A stretch of 64,000 bases of DNA, taken from positions 341,517 to 405,516 of the forward strand of contig CAVQMN010000001.1 of assembly GCA_963713625.1 (NCBI GenBank), in the 5' to 3' direction. The notes beneath the pieces were generated by a model, which worked only from the letters and a program-made list of their open reading frames with translations, did no database searches and had not been told where the DNA came from. This document shows positions 52,192 to 60,322 of the stretch, piece by piece; position 1 is the first letter of the stretch; every line of letters starts with the position of its first letter. This stretch comes from Bog-756 sp963713625 (GTDB taxonomy: Bacteria > Actinomycetota > Acidimicrobiia > Acidimicrobiales > RAAP-2). Made by a program: the position numbers and the translations under genes.

Positions 52192-52438
52192 TGCCATAGA
52201 GAAGACGGATACCTCAAGACGACGGGCGACGGATTCCTCGTCACCTTCGACGCTCCGGGCCGGCCGTGGGTGAGCACGAGCTCAAAGGGGTTCGAGACTC
52301 CTGGAGACTGTTCGCCGTGCATGGATGGCTGAGGGTGCCCCAGATCGCCGTGACTGAGATCACTGACGGTCCGCATGTGAAGTCCATGTAAGTTGCACGC
52401 CAGGAGAATTCTACGTCCTCGATCTAGGGAGGCGACCG
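52192..52438. other. Region with a cyclase relic
   Basis: No intact gene in the rest of this stretch besides the relic at 52201-52330; the ribosome site of the DinB-type gene lies at its end. Confidence 0.5.
52201..52330 (+). pseudogene. Remnant of a class III adenylate cyclase
   Basis: The first part reads EDGYLKTTGDGFLVTFDAPGR, the catalytic GDGF segment of class III cyclases. Right after it, in another frame, comes GEHELKGVRDSWRLFAV, the usual C-terminal end of the same domain. Roughly 80 residues between the two are missing, so an internal deletion has fused the ends. Confidence 0.6.
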
Positions 52439-53101
52439 ATGACACTCGGACGGACCGTAGTGATGCCAGGAATGATCGAGGAGTACCGGGCCTTTTCGGG
52501 ATTGCTCCGGAACCTCTCCGCCGATGAATGGCAGGCACCCAGTCGCTGTGAGGGGTGGACTGCAGCCGATGTCGCAGGGCATGTGGTCGGCCAGATCACC
52601 GACGTGAGCGTGCTTCGACTCGACGGGCTCGGCACACCGGAGGTAACCGATCGCCAGGTGCGTGAGCGGAGAGGTCGTGGGCCGGACGCTCTGGCCGACG
52701 AACTCGACACCTCCACGGAATCCGCTGCCGCTTTGGCGGCCGCTTTCGACGACCAGGCATGGGAAGCTCCGGGACCGCCCGGGACGCCGGGCACCCTCGG
52801 CCAAGGTCTTGAATCGCTGTGGTTCGACACCTTCCTGCATGCCGACGATATTCGACAGGCGACCGGTCGTTCGCCGGTTCTGGGTGACGGCCTGCTCCCC
52901 TCGGTGTCGCACATCTCCCAGGTCCTGACCGATCAGGCCTGGCGTCCAGCCACGTTGCGCCTCGACGGGATCGCGGAGTTCCCCATCTCCGGGGGAGGTC
53001 AGCCCATCTCCGGTGACCCGATGACATTCATCCTGATCTCGACCGGCCGGGCCGAGCCCAGTCTCATGGGGTTGGACGAGTCGGTGAACATCTACCGCTG
53101 A
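52439..53101 (+). CDS. DinB/maleylpyruvate isomerase family mycothiol-type enzyme
   Basis: 220 residues. LRNLSADEWQAPSRCEGWTA, ADVAGHVVGQITDVSVLRLD and FDTFLHADDIRQATGR are the MDMPI N-terminal four-helix bundle motifs with conserved His (AGHV, LHADDI). The C-terminal part is SCP-like. Such proteins use mycothiol as thiol cofactor in actinobacteria. GGGAGG precedes ATG 52439. Confidence 0.8.
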   Translation: MTLGRTVVMPGMIEEYRAFSGLLRNLSADEWQAPSRCEGWTAADVAGHVVGQITDVSVLRLDGLGTPEVTDRQVRERRGRGPDALADELDTSTESAAALAAAFDDQAWEAPGPPGTPGTLGQGLESLWFDTFLHADDIRQATGRSPVLGDGLLPSVSHISQVLTDQAWRPATLRLDGIAEFPISGGGQPISGDPMTFILISTGRAEPSLMGLDESVNIYR

Positions 53102-53206
53102 GCCGAGTGGGCAACCGAGGGCCGAATAGGCGACGAAACGGGCCTCTTCGTTTGAAACTGCGGAGATCAGACGCGAGCCCTGATTGAGCCGTCGGGGGTA
53201 TCCCAG

Positions 53207-54367
53207 GTGAACCGGCTTGGGGTGCGTTCACAGCCACGGCCGACGGGCATAGATGGGCCGTATCCGACGGTGCCCTTGCCGACGCCTGACGCAGTCAGCA
53301 AGCCTGCACCACCTTCACTAGATTCGGCCGTGGTGGACGACCGATCTGATGGCGAGGATGACCAGGAGCTTGCGGCTGACCTTGTCGTCCTCGCCGGGCA
53401 CCGGGCGAGAAGTACCGCCGCCGGCCTGGTCGATCTCTACGCCGCTCCGAACCCCCGGTGCGCGTATATTGACGCAACGCCTGAGACACGCTTCGAGATC
53501 GGTTCGATTACGAAAGCGCTCACCGGAATGCTGCTTGCTGACGCCATCGATCGCGGCGAAGTTTCATTGGACACCAAGATCGGCGACCTGCTCCCGGTCG
53601 ATGCAGGGATCCCGTTCGGCTCGATCTCCCTCAGGGAGCTGTGCACCCACACCTCCGGCCTGCCGCGGATGCCTCGGGGTCTGTTCACGTTCGTCCGGGG
53701 AGCACGGTTTCTCCTGCTGGGAACGCACCCCTATCGGACGACCACGGCTTCGGGTGTGCTGAGGTTGGCCGCTCGCCAACGACTCCGGGACCGGGGAGAG
53801 TTCAGGTACTCAAACCTGGGCGGCGCTGTCCTCGGACATCTCCTTGCCCTGGGCGCGGGCGCCGACTACGTGGCTTTGCTGACGGAGCGGATCTTCACTC
53901 CGCTCGGAATGACCGCCTCCGTCGTGGCCGGTCCGCAGCAGACGGCCCCGCCAGGCTGGTCATCGATGGGTCTCCGGCGTCCGTCGTGGACAACCATGGG
54001 TGGCTTTGCGCCGGCGGGCGGCGTCATCAGTACGCTCCGCGACATGACCCGGCTTGCCGTGGCTTTGTTGGACGGCTCAGCGCCGGGAAGCGCTTCATTG
54101 ACACCGATCAACGGCGTTGCCACCGCCGGACCCAACCGGGCAAGCGGCATGTTCTGGGGCATCGAACTGGACCCTGGCAGCAAGCGGAGACTGATGATGC
54201 ACAACGGCCGGACCGGAGGCTATTCGTCCTTCCTGGGACTCGCCCCCCATTCGGGTCGAGCGATGATTGTCCTGGCTAACGTTTCACGGGCCCGCGACCA
54301 GCAACGAATCATCACCGGACTCGTCCCCCATTTTGGCGCCAAAGGCCGCTCTGATCTCGGCGACTAG
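53207..54367 (+). CDS. Serine hydrolase, beta-lactamase family (class C-like)
   Basis: 386 residues. The S-x-x-K motif is in FEIGSITKALTGML (about residue 102), the Y-x-N in RYSNLGGAVLGHL, and the K-T-G equivalent in MMHNGRTGGYSSFLGL. These give a beta-lactamase-type active site of the esterase/DD-peptidase branch. No signal peptide is obvious with GTG 53207, so either cytoplasmic or mis-started. Substrate unknown. Confidence 0.8.
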   Translation: MNRLGVRSQPRPTGIDGPYPTVPLPTPDAVSKPAPPSLDSAVVDDRSDGEDDQELAADLVVLAGHRARSTAAGLVDLYAAPNPRCAYIDATPETRFEIGSITKALTGMLLADAIDRGEVSLDTKIGDLLPVDAGIPFGSISLRELCTHTSGLPRMPRGLFTFVRGARFLLLGTHPYRTTTASGVLRLAARQRLRDRGEFRYSNLGGAVLGHLLALGAGADYVALLTERIFTPLGMTASVVAGPQQTAPPGWSSMGLRRPSWTTMGGFAPAGGVISTLRDMTRLAVALLDGSAPGSASLTPINGVATAGPNRASGMFWGIELDPGSKRRLMMHNGRTGGYSSFLGLAPHSGRAMIVLANVSRARDQQRIITGLVPHFGAKGRSDLGD

Positions 54368-54465
54368 GGCTTGGACGCTGCCGAAGAGCGCCGTGACCAC
54401 CGAATCTCGGCGATTGTCAGTCGGGCTTGATCGGCAAGCCGGGGCGAGTTCAGATCCGTGGTTCT

Positions 54466-55338
54466 ATGGTCGTAACGGTGATTCTCGTGGCGGAACTATC
54501 GGATGGGTATGGAGTGGATCATCTGGAGCCGGCTCCCACCGGATTAGGGCACCGTGTCTTCTTTGGAGTGGAGGCTGGGTCAAGGAACCCCGTTGTGCTG
54601 AAACTCGAGCGCATTCCTGGACGTCTTGGGGTCGAGCATCGAGCGCTCTCGTGGCTCTACCAGAAAGAAGTGGATGTACCGAGGGTTCATTGGTTCGGGA
54701 CAGGAAGAGTTGGAGACGAACCATTCGCCCGTTGCTTGGTGACTGAACGCATCGATGGCAAGCATGCGGAGTCGCCAGCGTCGTGGAGAAGGATGGGAGT
54801 GGCGCTCCAACGCCTGGAGGGCGCGCCTTGGCGCGGCTCGGACTTACCGATCTTCGAGGAAGCCGAGTTCGTCTCTTCTCATCGGGACAAGATCACTGCC
54901 CTAGGCGATCGGCTCGCCCCCGCTGCCCGTTGCGAGCCGACGCCACCGTTGGGACCGTTAGTTGTAACTCATGGCGATCCAGGAAACGGCAACTATCTAG
55001 AGTCCGAAAAGCGGGCTGTCCTGATCGACTGGGAACGAGCGCACGTCGCCCCTCGGGGACTCGATGTTGCTCGTGCCGCATTTATCGGTCTGCTCAGGGC
55101 TGCCCATTCGGGTTCCAAGGACCTACGGCATGCTCAAGGAGTCATCGCCGGGTACCTCGAAAGGTCTGACTGGAACCCGACCACCAGCGAAATGAAGTGG
55201 TGGCTGGAGGTTGCAGGCGTACAGGTCGTGCACAATCGCTGGTTGCGATCTGATCAGCCGGAGGTGCCTCCATGGCAAGAGGCAGCCATCGTCTTGGAAG
55301 CTGCGTTGTCCGATGATCACTGGATGCTTCATCACTAA
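54466..55338 (+). CDS. Aminoglycoside/choline phosphotransferase family protein
   Basis: About 290 residues. VVTHGDPGNGNYLES is the catalytic HGDxxxxN loop, and VLIDWERAHVAPRGLDVARA the metal-binding DxD-like strand. Both are hallmarks of the APH superfamily; the N-terminal ATP-grasp-like lobe is less clear. The natural substrate (antibiotic, choline or other) is not evident. Start ATG 54466 assumed. Confidence 0.7.
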   Translation: MVVTVILVAELSDGYGVDHLEPAPTGLGHRVFFGVEAGSRNPVVLKLERIPGRLGVEHRALSWLYQKEVDVPRVHWFGTGRVGDEPFARCLVTERIDGKHAESPASWRRMGVALQRLEGAPWRGSDLPIFEEAEFVSSHRDKITALGDRLAPAARCEPTPPLGPLVVTHGDPGNGNYLESEKRAVLIDWERAHVAPRGLDVARAAFIGLLRAAHSGSKDLRHAQGVIAGYLERSDWNPTTSEMKWWLEVAGVQVVHNRWLRSDQPEVPPWQEAAIVLEAALSDDHWMLHH

Positions 55339-55374
55339 CGAACATGCCCGCTACCACCGGGACCGAGCCGCTCA

Positions 55375-55580
55375 TCAGCTGTCGCTGGCCGGCACGGTGT
55401 GTGCCCGGAATGAGCGAGGGCGTGAGGCGTCTTCTTCGGAATGCAGACTGAAGAGCGTCCGTCTCCCTTCTGCGCTTCCAGTTCCACTTCGCTTGTTCCA
55501 GACCTTCTGCCTCGACGCTGACACGCCTACCGGCATTCATCCGAACCTTGCGCCCAGATCATGGCCTCGTAGCGCTTCAT
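55375..55580 (-). pseudogene. Decayed small gene with several frameshifts
   Basis: Three pieces in different frames read in order MKRYEAMIWAQGSDE, then GRRVSVEAEGLEQAK, then LFSLHSEEDASRPRS, which together resemble a single roughly 65-residue protein with a beta-alpha-beta-like pattern (RRVSVEA, EEA, VFSLH). At least two indels separate them. The family is not named. Confidence 0.35.
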
Positions 55581-55689
55581 GGCTGCGAAGGCTGCTACGT
55601 CGAAGAGCTGTTTTCAGTGGGGTGCGCCCTCGGGTGCGCTGACATCCTCGCATACACGTAGAGCAACCGGCGCCCCTTGACCGGTGGGT

Positions 55690-55824
55690 CTAGTGATGCT
55701 CCGTCCACTCCTCAGTTGCTTCCTTGAGTTCCTCTTCTGCTCGAGCCAGCTCGTCCTCGTCTGGTCTCGGCGGTGCTTTGGCGTGCTCGCGCCGGGAAGG
55801 TCGCGGCGATGCCTCCGGTTCCAT
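55690..55824 (-). CDS. Short charged hypothetical ORF
   Basis: 44 residues, MEPEASPRPSRREHAK then ELARAEEELKEATEEWTEHH, a Pro/Arg-rich start and an acidic helical end. No ribosome site is clear. It lies 46 bases after the phosphoesterase gene, possibly cotranscribed. May be spurious. Confidence 0.3.
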   Translation of the reverse strand: MEPEASPRPSRREHAKAPPRPDEDELARAEEELKEATEEWTEHH

Positions 55825-55870
55825 TCCGTCATCAAGGTTCGGTTCGTAGCGCGGCGTTAGCGGACGGGGT

Positions 55871-57427
55871 TCACTTCGTCGAACTGCTCTTCAACTCAAG
55901 CCCCGGGAAAAGGTGCAGGCAGACCTCCCGAAGGAACTGCATGAGCAACTCTGGCGTGAACTGGGGGCTGGGGCCTGCGAGTTGCGATGGCAGAGAAATG
56001 CCCATTTGCTTGGCCAATTCGATGATGCCCGGACCAATGGCCTTGCCCAAGGTACTCAATGCACCTCCGGCGGCCTGGATGTCGATCGTCCAGTCAGGCA
56101 CTGCTTGCGCCTCGACGATGACCCAGTCTTTGGGTTCACGGGGGCTGTTTAGCACGAACACCTGGTCGAACGTCCGGGAAGAGGCGTCACGTTGGGTGAA
56201 GGGCTGACCGATGCCCCACACTTTGCGGAGGGTGGCGATAAAAGAGGTGTGCCGGTACTCCTCGTTGTAGACCGAGCCGGGTTCGACCCAGGGCGAGACC
56301 ATGATGGCGGGGACTCTGTAGCCCGAGCGATCGAACCGGAACCCCAGCTCTCCTGGCGGGGCACCTTCCTCCGGGGGCGGCACGGGACCGGGCGGGACGT
56401 GATCGTAGGTCCCACCCGGCTCATCCCAGCCGATCAACAGGGCTGTGTTCCAGACATTGGTGCCCGAAGGTCCCGTCATGGACCGATAGGCGTCATAGAT
56501 GCGCTGTAGAAGGGCTTCACCACCCAACATCGATGACGGGGGGTCGAAGCCGATGTCGAGGTCCCCTCCGATGAACGACCGACCGTAAGCGGGGTGGTAG
56601 TCGTTGTGGCCAGAGGCCATGTCCGGCTCGATCCACGACAGGTCGGGCAGGGTCCCGGCCGCTGCATCCTTGACGAACTCCTCCAATGGCACGAAGTGGG
56701 TGGCCAGGCGTTCTTGAAGTCGTGGGAAGTGGATGAAGCCAGTGATCGAAAGGGGCATTGGCTCGGCGACGTACACCTTCCAGGTCTTGCCATGTGCTTC
56801 GAGGCGTTCGAACACAGTCTCAGCGGTGTTCTTGGTCATCCACTTTGCCGATGCGCTGTTCACTACCAGGCCCGAGGATGTGGCCGCCGTCCAAAACGAG
56901 CGGTTCATGAAGGTCTGGGAGGGGACTTCTGAGAACCAGTGGTCGAACACCCCGAAGTCTCGGGCCAAGCCACTCAGCACTGGGAGTTGCTCGGGGGTGT
57001 AGCCGGTCATGATCTGGGCGTACTCGTCGTAGGTGGGCTGACGGCCAACCTCGCCGGTGAACGTCGAAATGTAGTCCGTTACGAAGCCGCTCATGGTTGG
57101 TGTCGTACCCGGCGCCGGAGCGTTCCATGGTTCGCTGGCGCCTTCGCCGATCTTGAACCGATTGTGGTCGTCGAGTGTGTTGAAGAGCTGGGTGTTGGTG
57201 TGGAAGTACTCTTCACCCGAGTCGGGATTGGGCGAGTCCATATCAGTGGTTACGTGGTAGGGAACCACCTTGCGTTCGGCCCCGTGCTCTGCCCACTCGG
57301 GAATGGGATTCGAGAGCTCTTTCCCGATGACCCCCTCGAAGGTCTTACCGTCTCCGGGTCCATAGAGGCGGCCCAGCACGTTGTCCAAGGACCGGTTCTC
57401 GAATAGGACCACGACGATGTGGTCCAT
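55871..57427 (-). CDS. Phosphoesterase family protein (phospholipase C-like)
   Basis: About 518 residues. DHIVVVLFENRSLDNVLGRL at the N-terminus, PEQLPVLSGLARDFGVFDHW, PSQTFMNRSFWTAATSSGL and WNTALLIGWDEPGGTYDHVP are the conserved phosphoesterase (PF04185) metal-site blocks. Normally such enzymes carry a Tat signal and hydrolyse phospholipids outside the cell; here ATG 57427 starts directly at the catalytic fold, with the IS3 element 46 bases upstream. The signal or promoter may have been removed by that insertion. Confidence 0.8.
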   Translation of the reverse strand: MDHIVVVLFENRSLDNVLGRLYGPGDGKTFEGVIGKELSNPIPEWAEHGAERKVVPYHVTTDMDSPNPDSGEEYFHTNTQLFNTLDDHNRFKIGEGASEPWNAPAPGTTPTMSGFVTDYISTFTGEVGRQPTYDEYAQIMTGYTPEQLPVLSGLARDFGVFDHWFSEVPSQTFMNRSFWTAATSSGLVVNSASAKWMTKNTAETVFERLEAHGKTWKVYVAEPMPLSITGFIHFPRLQERLATHFVPLEEFVKDAAAGTLPDLSWIEPDMASGHNDYHPAYGRSFIGGDLDIGFDPPSSMLGGEALLQRIYDAYRSMTGPSGTNVWNTALLIGWDEPGGTYDHVPPGPVPPPEEGAPPGELGFRFDRSGYRVPAIMVSPWVEPGSVYNEEYRHTSFIATLRKVWGIGQPFTQRDASSRTFDQVFVLNSPREPKDWVIVEAQAVPDWTIDIQAAGGALSTLGKAIGPGIIELAKQMGISLPSQLAGPSPQFTPELLMQFLREVCLHLFPGLELKSSSTK

Positions 57428-57472
57428 GGCATGGCTTCGCTCTGTGGTCGTTCGGACCCTCCTCGTCAATCG

Positions 57473-57485
57473 TGAGCTTCCCCCG
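57473..57485 (+). repeat. IS3 terminal inverted repeat (left)
   Basis: TGAGCTTCCCCCG, exactly matched by the reverse complement of 58730-58742. Confidence 0.75.
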
Positions 57486-57512
57486 CTCCAGCGGAAAGAT
57501 TGGTTGTGCCGA

Positions 57513-58394
57513 TCATGCTGCAGCTGCGGCGAGTGTGTGGGCTTGTTCGTAGTCGACCGGGCTGAGCATCCGGCAGTAGGAGTGCCGTCTCGACGGGTTG
57601 TATCAGGTCTCGATCCAGTCGATCATGGCGAGAGCCAACTGCTTGCGGGTGTCCCAGCAGTGCTCGTCGAGCAACTCGATCTGCAAGGTCCCAAAGAAGC
57701 TCTCCACGGCGCTGTTGTCGGAGCAGTCTTCGATGGTGCCCATAGAACCGAGCAGGCCCGCCGCCCGAAGTCCGCGGCCAAAGGCCCAAGATGTGCATTG
57801 AGATCCGTCATCGGAATGAGCCACCGTCTTGCCCGCTGGAGGTTGTCGTCTCCAGAAGCCATCTGTACGGCATGGACGACGAGCTCGGAGCGGATGTGGT
57901 CGGCGATGGACCAGCCCACCACCCGACGGCTCCAGGCTCGAGACGACGGCCAGATAGACCCTGCCCTCTCCGGTCGGGTGTTCGGTGACGTCCATGACCC
58001 ACAGCCGGTCTGGCTCGGTCGGGTTGAAGTTGCGCTGCACCAGGTCCGCGGCCGGCGTGGCACCGGGATCACGGCGAGTGCAGCCCCGGAACTTGCGCCG
58101 GTGGATGCCCACGATGCCGGCCTGGACCATGAGCCGGGCCACTCGCTTGCGGGAACACCGCTGACCCTGGCCGAGGATCAGCTCGGCGTGGACCCGTGGG
58201 GACCCATACGACCGTCGTGACATCCGATGGATGTCGAACATGGTGTCGGTGAGTCGGGCGCCGTCCCAGTCCCGCTCAGAGGCCGGGTTGGCCTGCCAGG
58301 CATAGAACCCCGAGGTGGACACCCCCATGGCCCGACAACACGCGGTGGCCACCGGCAGATCCGAGCAGCGCTGGGCGATGAAGGTGTAGGTCAT
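57513..58394 (-). pseudogene. IS3 OrfB transposase, disrupted
   Basis: ATG 58394 begins MTYTFIAQRCSDLPVATACC. DDE blocks WVMDVTEHPT, AHSDDGSQ and SFFGTLQIELL are present. Two frame changes in the middle (around VVSSLE to AWSRRVVGW, and again before WRRQPPAG) and a TGA where IS3 proteins normally have Trp in DWIEGWYNP show the transposase is dead. Confidence 0.75.
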
Positions 58395-58690
58395 TTGGGA
58401 GGATGTTCTCCCTGGCGAAATACGCTGCCGCTCGCCGGAGGATCTCGTTCTCCATCTCCGAAACCCGGAGCTTGCGGCGCAGTTCAACCAGTTCGGCCCG
58501 CTCTGACGAGGTCACTCTGTCCTTGCGGCCCTCGTCGACGCCGGCCTTGGCCACCCGGTTGCCAAGGCCGCTTTCAGAGACGCCGAGGTCGTGGGCCAGG
58601 GTGGCCATCGGCTTTGCTCCTTCTCTGGCCAATTCGATGGCTCGAGCGCGGAACTCCGGCGGACGAGGGTCGTGGCATCAAGGACTCCTT
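58395..58690 (-). pseudogene. IS3 OrfA, frameshifted near its start
   Basis: PRPPEFRARAIELAREGAKP and MATLAHDLGVSESGLGNRVA followed by the leucine-zipper-like ELRRKLRVSEMENEILRRAA are OrfA. The natural ATG (MPRP) is out of frame with the rest because of an indel. Confidence 0.65.
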
Positions 58691-58729
58691 CCCGAGGTGC
58701 TACCACCTCAGTGCATGCGTCCGTCAAAC

Positions 58730-58742
58730 CGGGGGAAGCTCA
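58730..58742 (-). repeat. IS3 terminal inverted repeat (right)
   Basis: CGGGGGAAGCTCA on the plus strand, reverse complement of the left repeat. Confidence 0.75.
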
Positions 58743-58786
58743 GTTTCGCCAAAAGTGCAGGCGAGTGAAGTGCCGTACCTTGCGGT

Positions 58787-58798
58787 GGATTACGCAGG
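58787..58798. repeat. Direct repeat copy 1 (possible element edge)
   Basis: GGATTACGCAGG, identical to 63226-63237. The pair brackets the toxin-antitoxin genes and the recombinase module. Confidence 0.4.
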
Positions 58799-58845
58799 AT
58801 GCGCCCTTCCTCCTATCAATGACGGGCGCCACCCGGATGTCGGAG

Positions 58846-59265
58846 CTATACGGACGACCAAGGGTTGATGAGCTCAACTCCGACGCCGGCGAAGTCCTTC
58901 TCATTTCTCGTCGCCAAGGACGCGTCGTTGGCCCGGCAGATGGCAGCGATCTGAGCGTCGTATCCGCTGATTGGCGTCCCCTGCCGATCGCGATAGTCGA
59001 CGATCCCCGGGTAGACCGTCGCTGCGGCGGCGTCGAAGGGGAGGACATCATCCGTGAACCGGCTGAACACGTCTACTGCTGCCTCCCGAAGCGTGTCCTT
59101 GCGTCGGCCGTTCGGGAGCCGCTCGACGCCGTAGAGGATCTCGGCCACCGTGATCGCCGTGATTCGCAGCTCGTGGTGACCGTGTGCCAACACCCATGCT
59201 CGGACTGCAGGTGAAGGCTCGACCTTCATCAGCTCCGAAACAACATTGGTATCGGCGACGATCAC
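58846..59265 (-). CDS. PIN-domain toxin (VapC/FitB family)
   Basis: 139 residues. The PIN nuclease Asp/Glu set is visible: VADTNVVSELMK (D5), AEILYGVERLP (Glu), YDAQIAAICRANDASLATRN (late Asp residues). It is an RNase toxin held in check by the antitoxin encoded upstream, whose gene overlaps its start (GTGA). Confidence 0.85.
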   Translation of the reverse strand: MIVADTNVVSELMKVEPSPAVRAWVLAHGHHELRITAITVAEILYGVERLPNGRRKDTLREAAVDVFSRFTDDVLPFDAAAATVYPGIVDYRDRQGTPISGYDAQIAAICRANDASLATRNEKDFAGVGVELINPWSSV

Positions 59266-59507
59266 GAAGTGAAGTCGACAGCTCGAGGCGCTGCGGAACG
59301 GGGCGGAAGGACGAGATCGACACCTCCGAGTTCACCGAACCGGTCAGCCAGTGCTTCAAGGAGGCCCTTTTCGTCACTCGGCTCGCGGACGGCCTCGACG
59401 AGAATTGCGCGCATCTCGGCCTCCATTGACCGACCATGGGCGGCAGCCCGGACCCGCAGGCGCTCTCTCACTGTGTCGTCCAAGTTCCGAATACTGACTG
59501 CTGCCAT
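59262..59507 (-). CDS. FitA-like antitoxin (ribbon-helix-helix)
   Basis: 81 residues. ALVSIRN-like start (MAAVSIRNLDDTVRERLRVR) is a ribbon-helix-helix DNA-binding strand and helix, then AAHGRSMEAEMRAILVEAV. The tail (GLLEALADRFGELGGVDLV) would wrap the toxin. A palindrome lies just upstream, consistent with autorepression. Confidence 0.85.
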   Translation of the reverse strand: MAAVSIRNLDDTVRERLRVRAAAHGRSMEAEMRAILVEAVREPSDEKGLLEALADRFGELGGVDLVLPPRSAAPRAVDFTS

Positions 59508-59519
59508 CGCTGCACCTCC

Positions 59520-59534
59520 GCTAGCAATGCTAGC
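59520..59534. promoter_or_regulatory. FitA/VapB operator palindrome
   Basis: GCTAGCAATGCTAGC has perfect 7-base arms with a one-base centre, 12 bases before the antitoxin start and overlapping TAGCAT, a possible -10. Confidence 0.65.
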
Positions 59535-59568
59535 ACTTCAGGATCCCGACCGGTCACGGGCAGTGGAC

Positions 59569-59796
59569 TCACGTCGTATCTGGCGCGCCGCCGGCCGGCG
59601 GCTTGCCGTCCCGATGCTCTGGAATGCTCGAGGTGGTTGATCGGCGTCGGGCCCGGTAGGCAGCCTGGCGTTCCGCATCGCTTGTGTAGAGGCGTGGGCG
59701 TCCGGCCCCGGTCCTGCGACCACCCCAGCTGTGCCCGTCCGGAATGGCCACACCGTGGTGACCCACGTTGACGCCGTCCAGCCCCTGTGATCCCAA
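59569..59796 (-). CDS. Small basic protein with GRP...AERQAAYRARRR motif
   Basis: 75 residues. GGRRTGAGRPRLYTSDAERQ and AAYRARRR recur in small proteins of mobile elements and plasmids and look like an AT-hook/HTH-like DNA-binding segment. TTG 59796 is assumed; GTG 59766 is an alternative. Another frame at ATG 59867 opens MGRASRRKRERR, so a frameshifted N-terminus is also possible. Confidence 0.5.
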   Translation of the reverse strand: MGSQGLDGVNVGHHGVAIPDGHSWGGRRTGAGRPRLYTSDAERQAAYRARRRSTTSSIPEHRDGKPPAGGAPDTT

Positions 59797-60322
59797 CTCG
59801 CCTGGTGCTGGCTCTCCTGCGGGCTGGCACTCCGCCTTTCGCGCTTTCGTCGACTGGCCCTTCCCATGCTGAACCTACGTCTCCTCTGTCACGTATCTCG
59901 AACGGGAGTTGGTCGGCTGAGACGGCCGCCGCGCTGGCGGCGGCGGCCGCACGCCGGAACCCCAGGAGTCGGCTTGATCTGGTCCCCTGGTGTTACGGAA
60001 TCAAGTGGTCGTTGGTGGCGCACAACGGAGAACTCCCAGGTGGGTGTTCGAGGAAGGTGTGTGAGCACTTCCTTTACAAAGATCTAGAACTGACGCATAT
60101 TGCATCCGATGCGTATTCGCCTCTCCCCGCAGATGCGGAATGACCTGGTCAAATGCTGATCCTGGTCACGTCGCGACGGGTGCATGTTCGCGGCTGGTGG
60201 GTGTCCTTCCAGGTTCGCCAACTGGGACATCCGCGGACCTTCGTTCATCTGATGATGGAATCAGTCGTTGGATGCGTCGCACCCGATGAACGATTCCTTC
60301 ATCTGGAGATTCGGGAGGCGGC
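59797..60322. other. Gap before the recombinase module
   Basis: 526 bases without a convincing gene. It contains a small palindrome GCATCCGATGC at 60102-60112 and the promoter region of the integrase operon. Composition is less GC-rich than the genes on either side. Confidence 0.4.

Larger units (their letters stand above)
55339..55870. other. Region of decayed and tiny ORFs
   Basis: No intact full-size gene in about 530 bases; it contains the decayed gene at 55375-55580 and a short charged ORF at 55690-55824. Confidence 0.4.
57473..58742 (-). mobile_element. Decayed IS3-family insertion sequence
   Basis: A 1270-base element bounded by 13-base perfect inverted repeats TGAGCTTCCCCCG. It has two transposase reading frames in IS3 order on the minus strand, both disrupted. 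No target-site duplication matches at the ends (TCG versus GTT), so it may have lost one side or transposed without leaving a duplication. Confidence 0.75.

Noticed and set aside
57470..58745. Target-site duplication of the IS3 element
   Set aside because: The three bases outside the inverted repeats differ (TCG and GTT).
60102..60112. GCATCCGATGC palindrome as attachment site
   Set aside because: Too short, with no second copy at the other side of the module.
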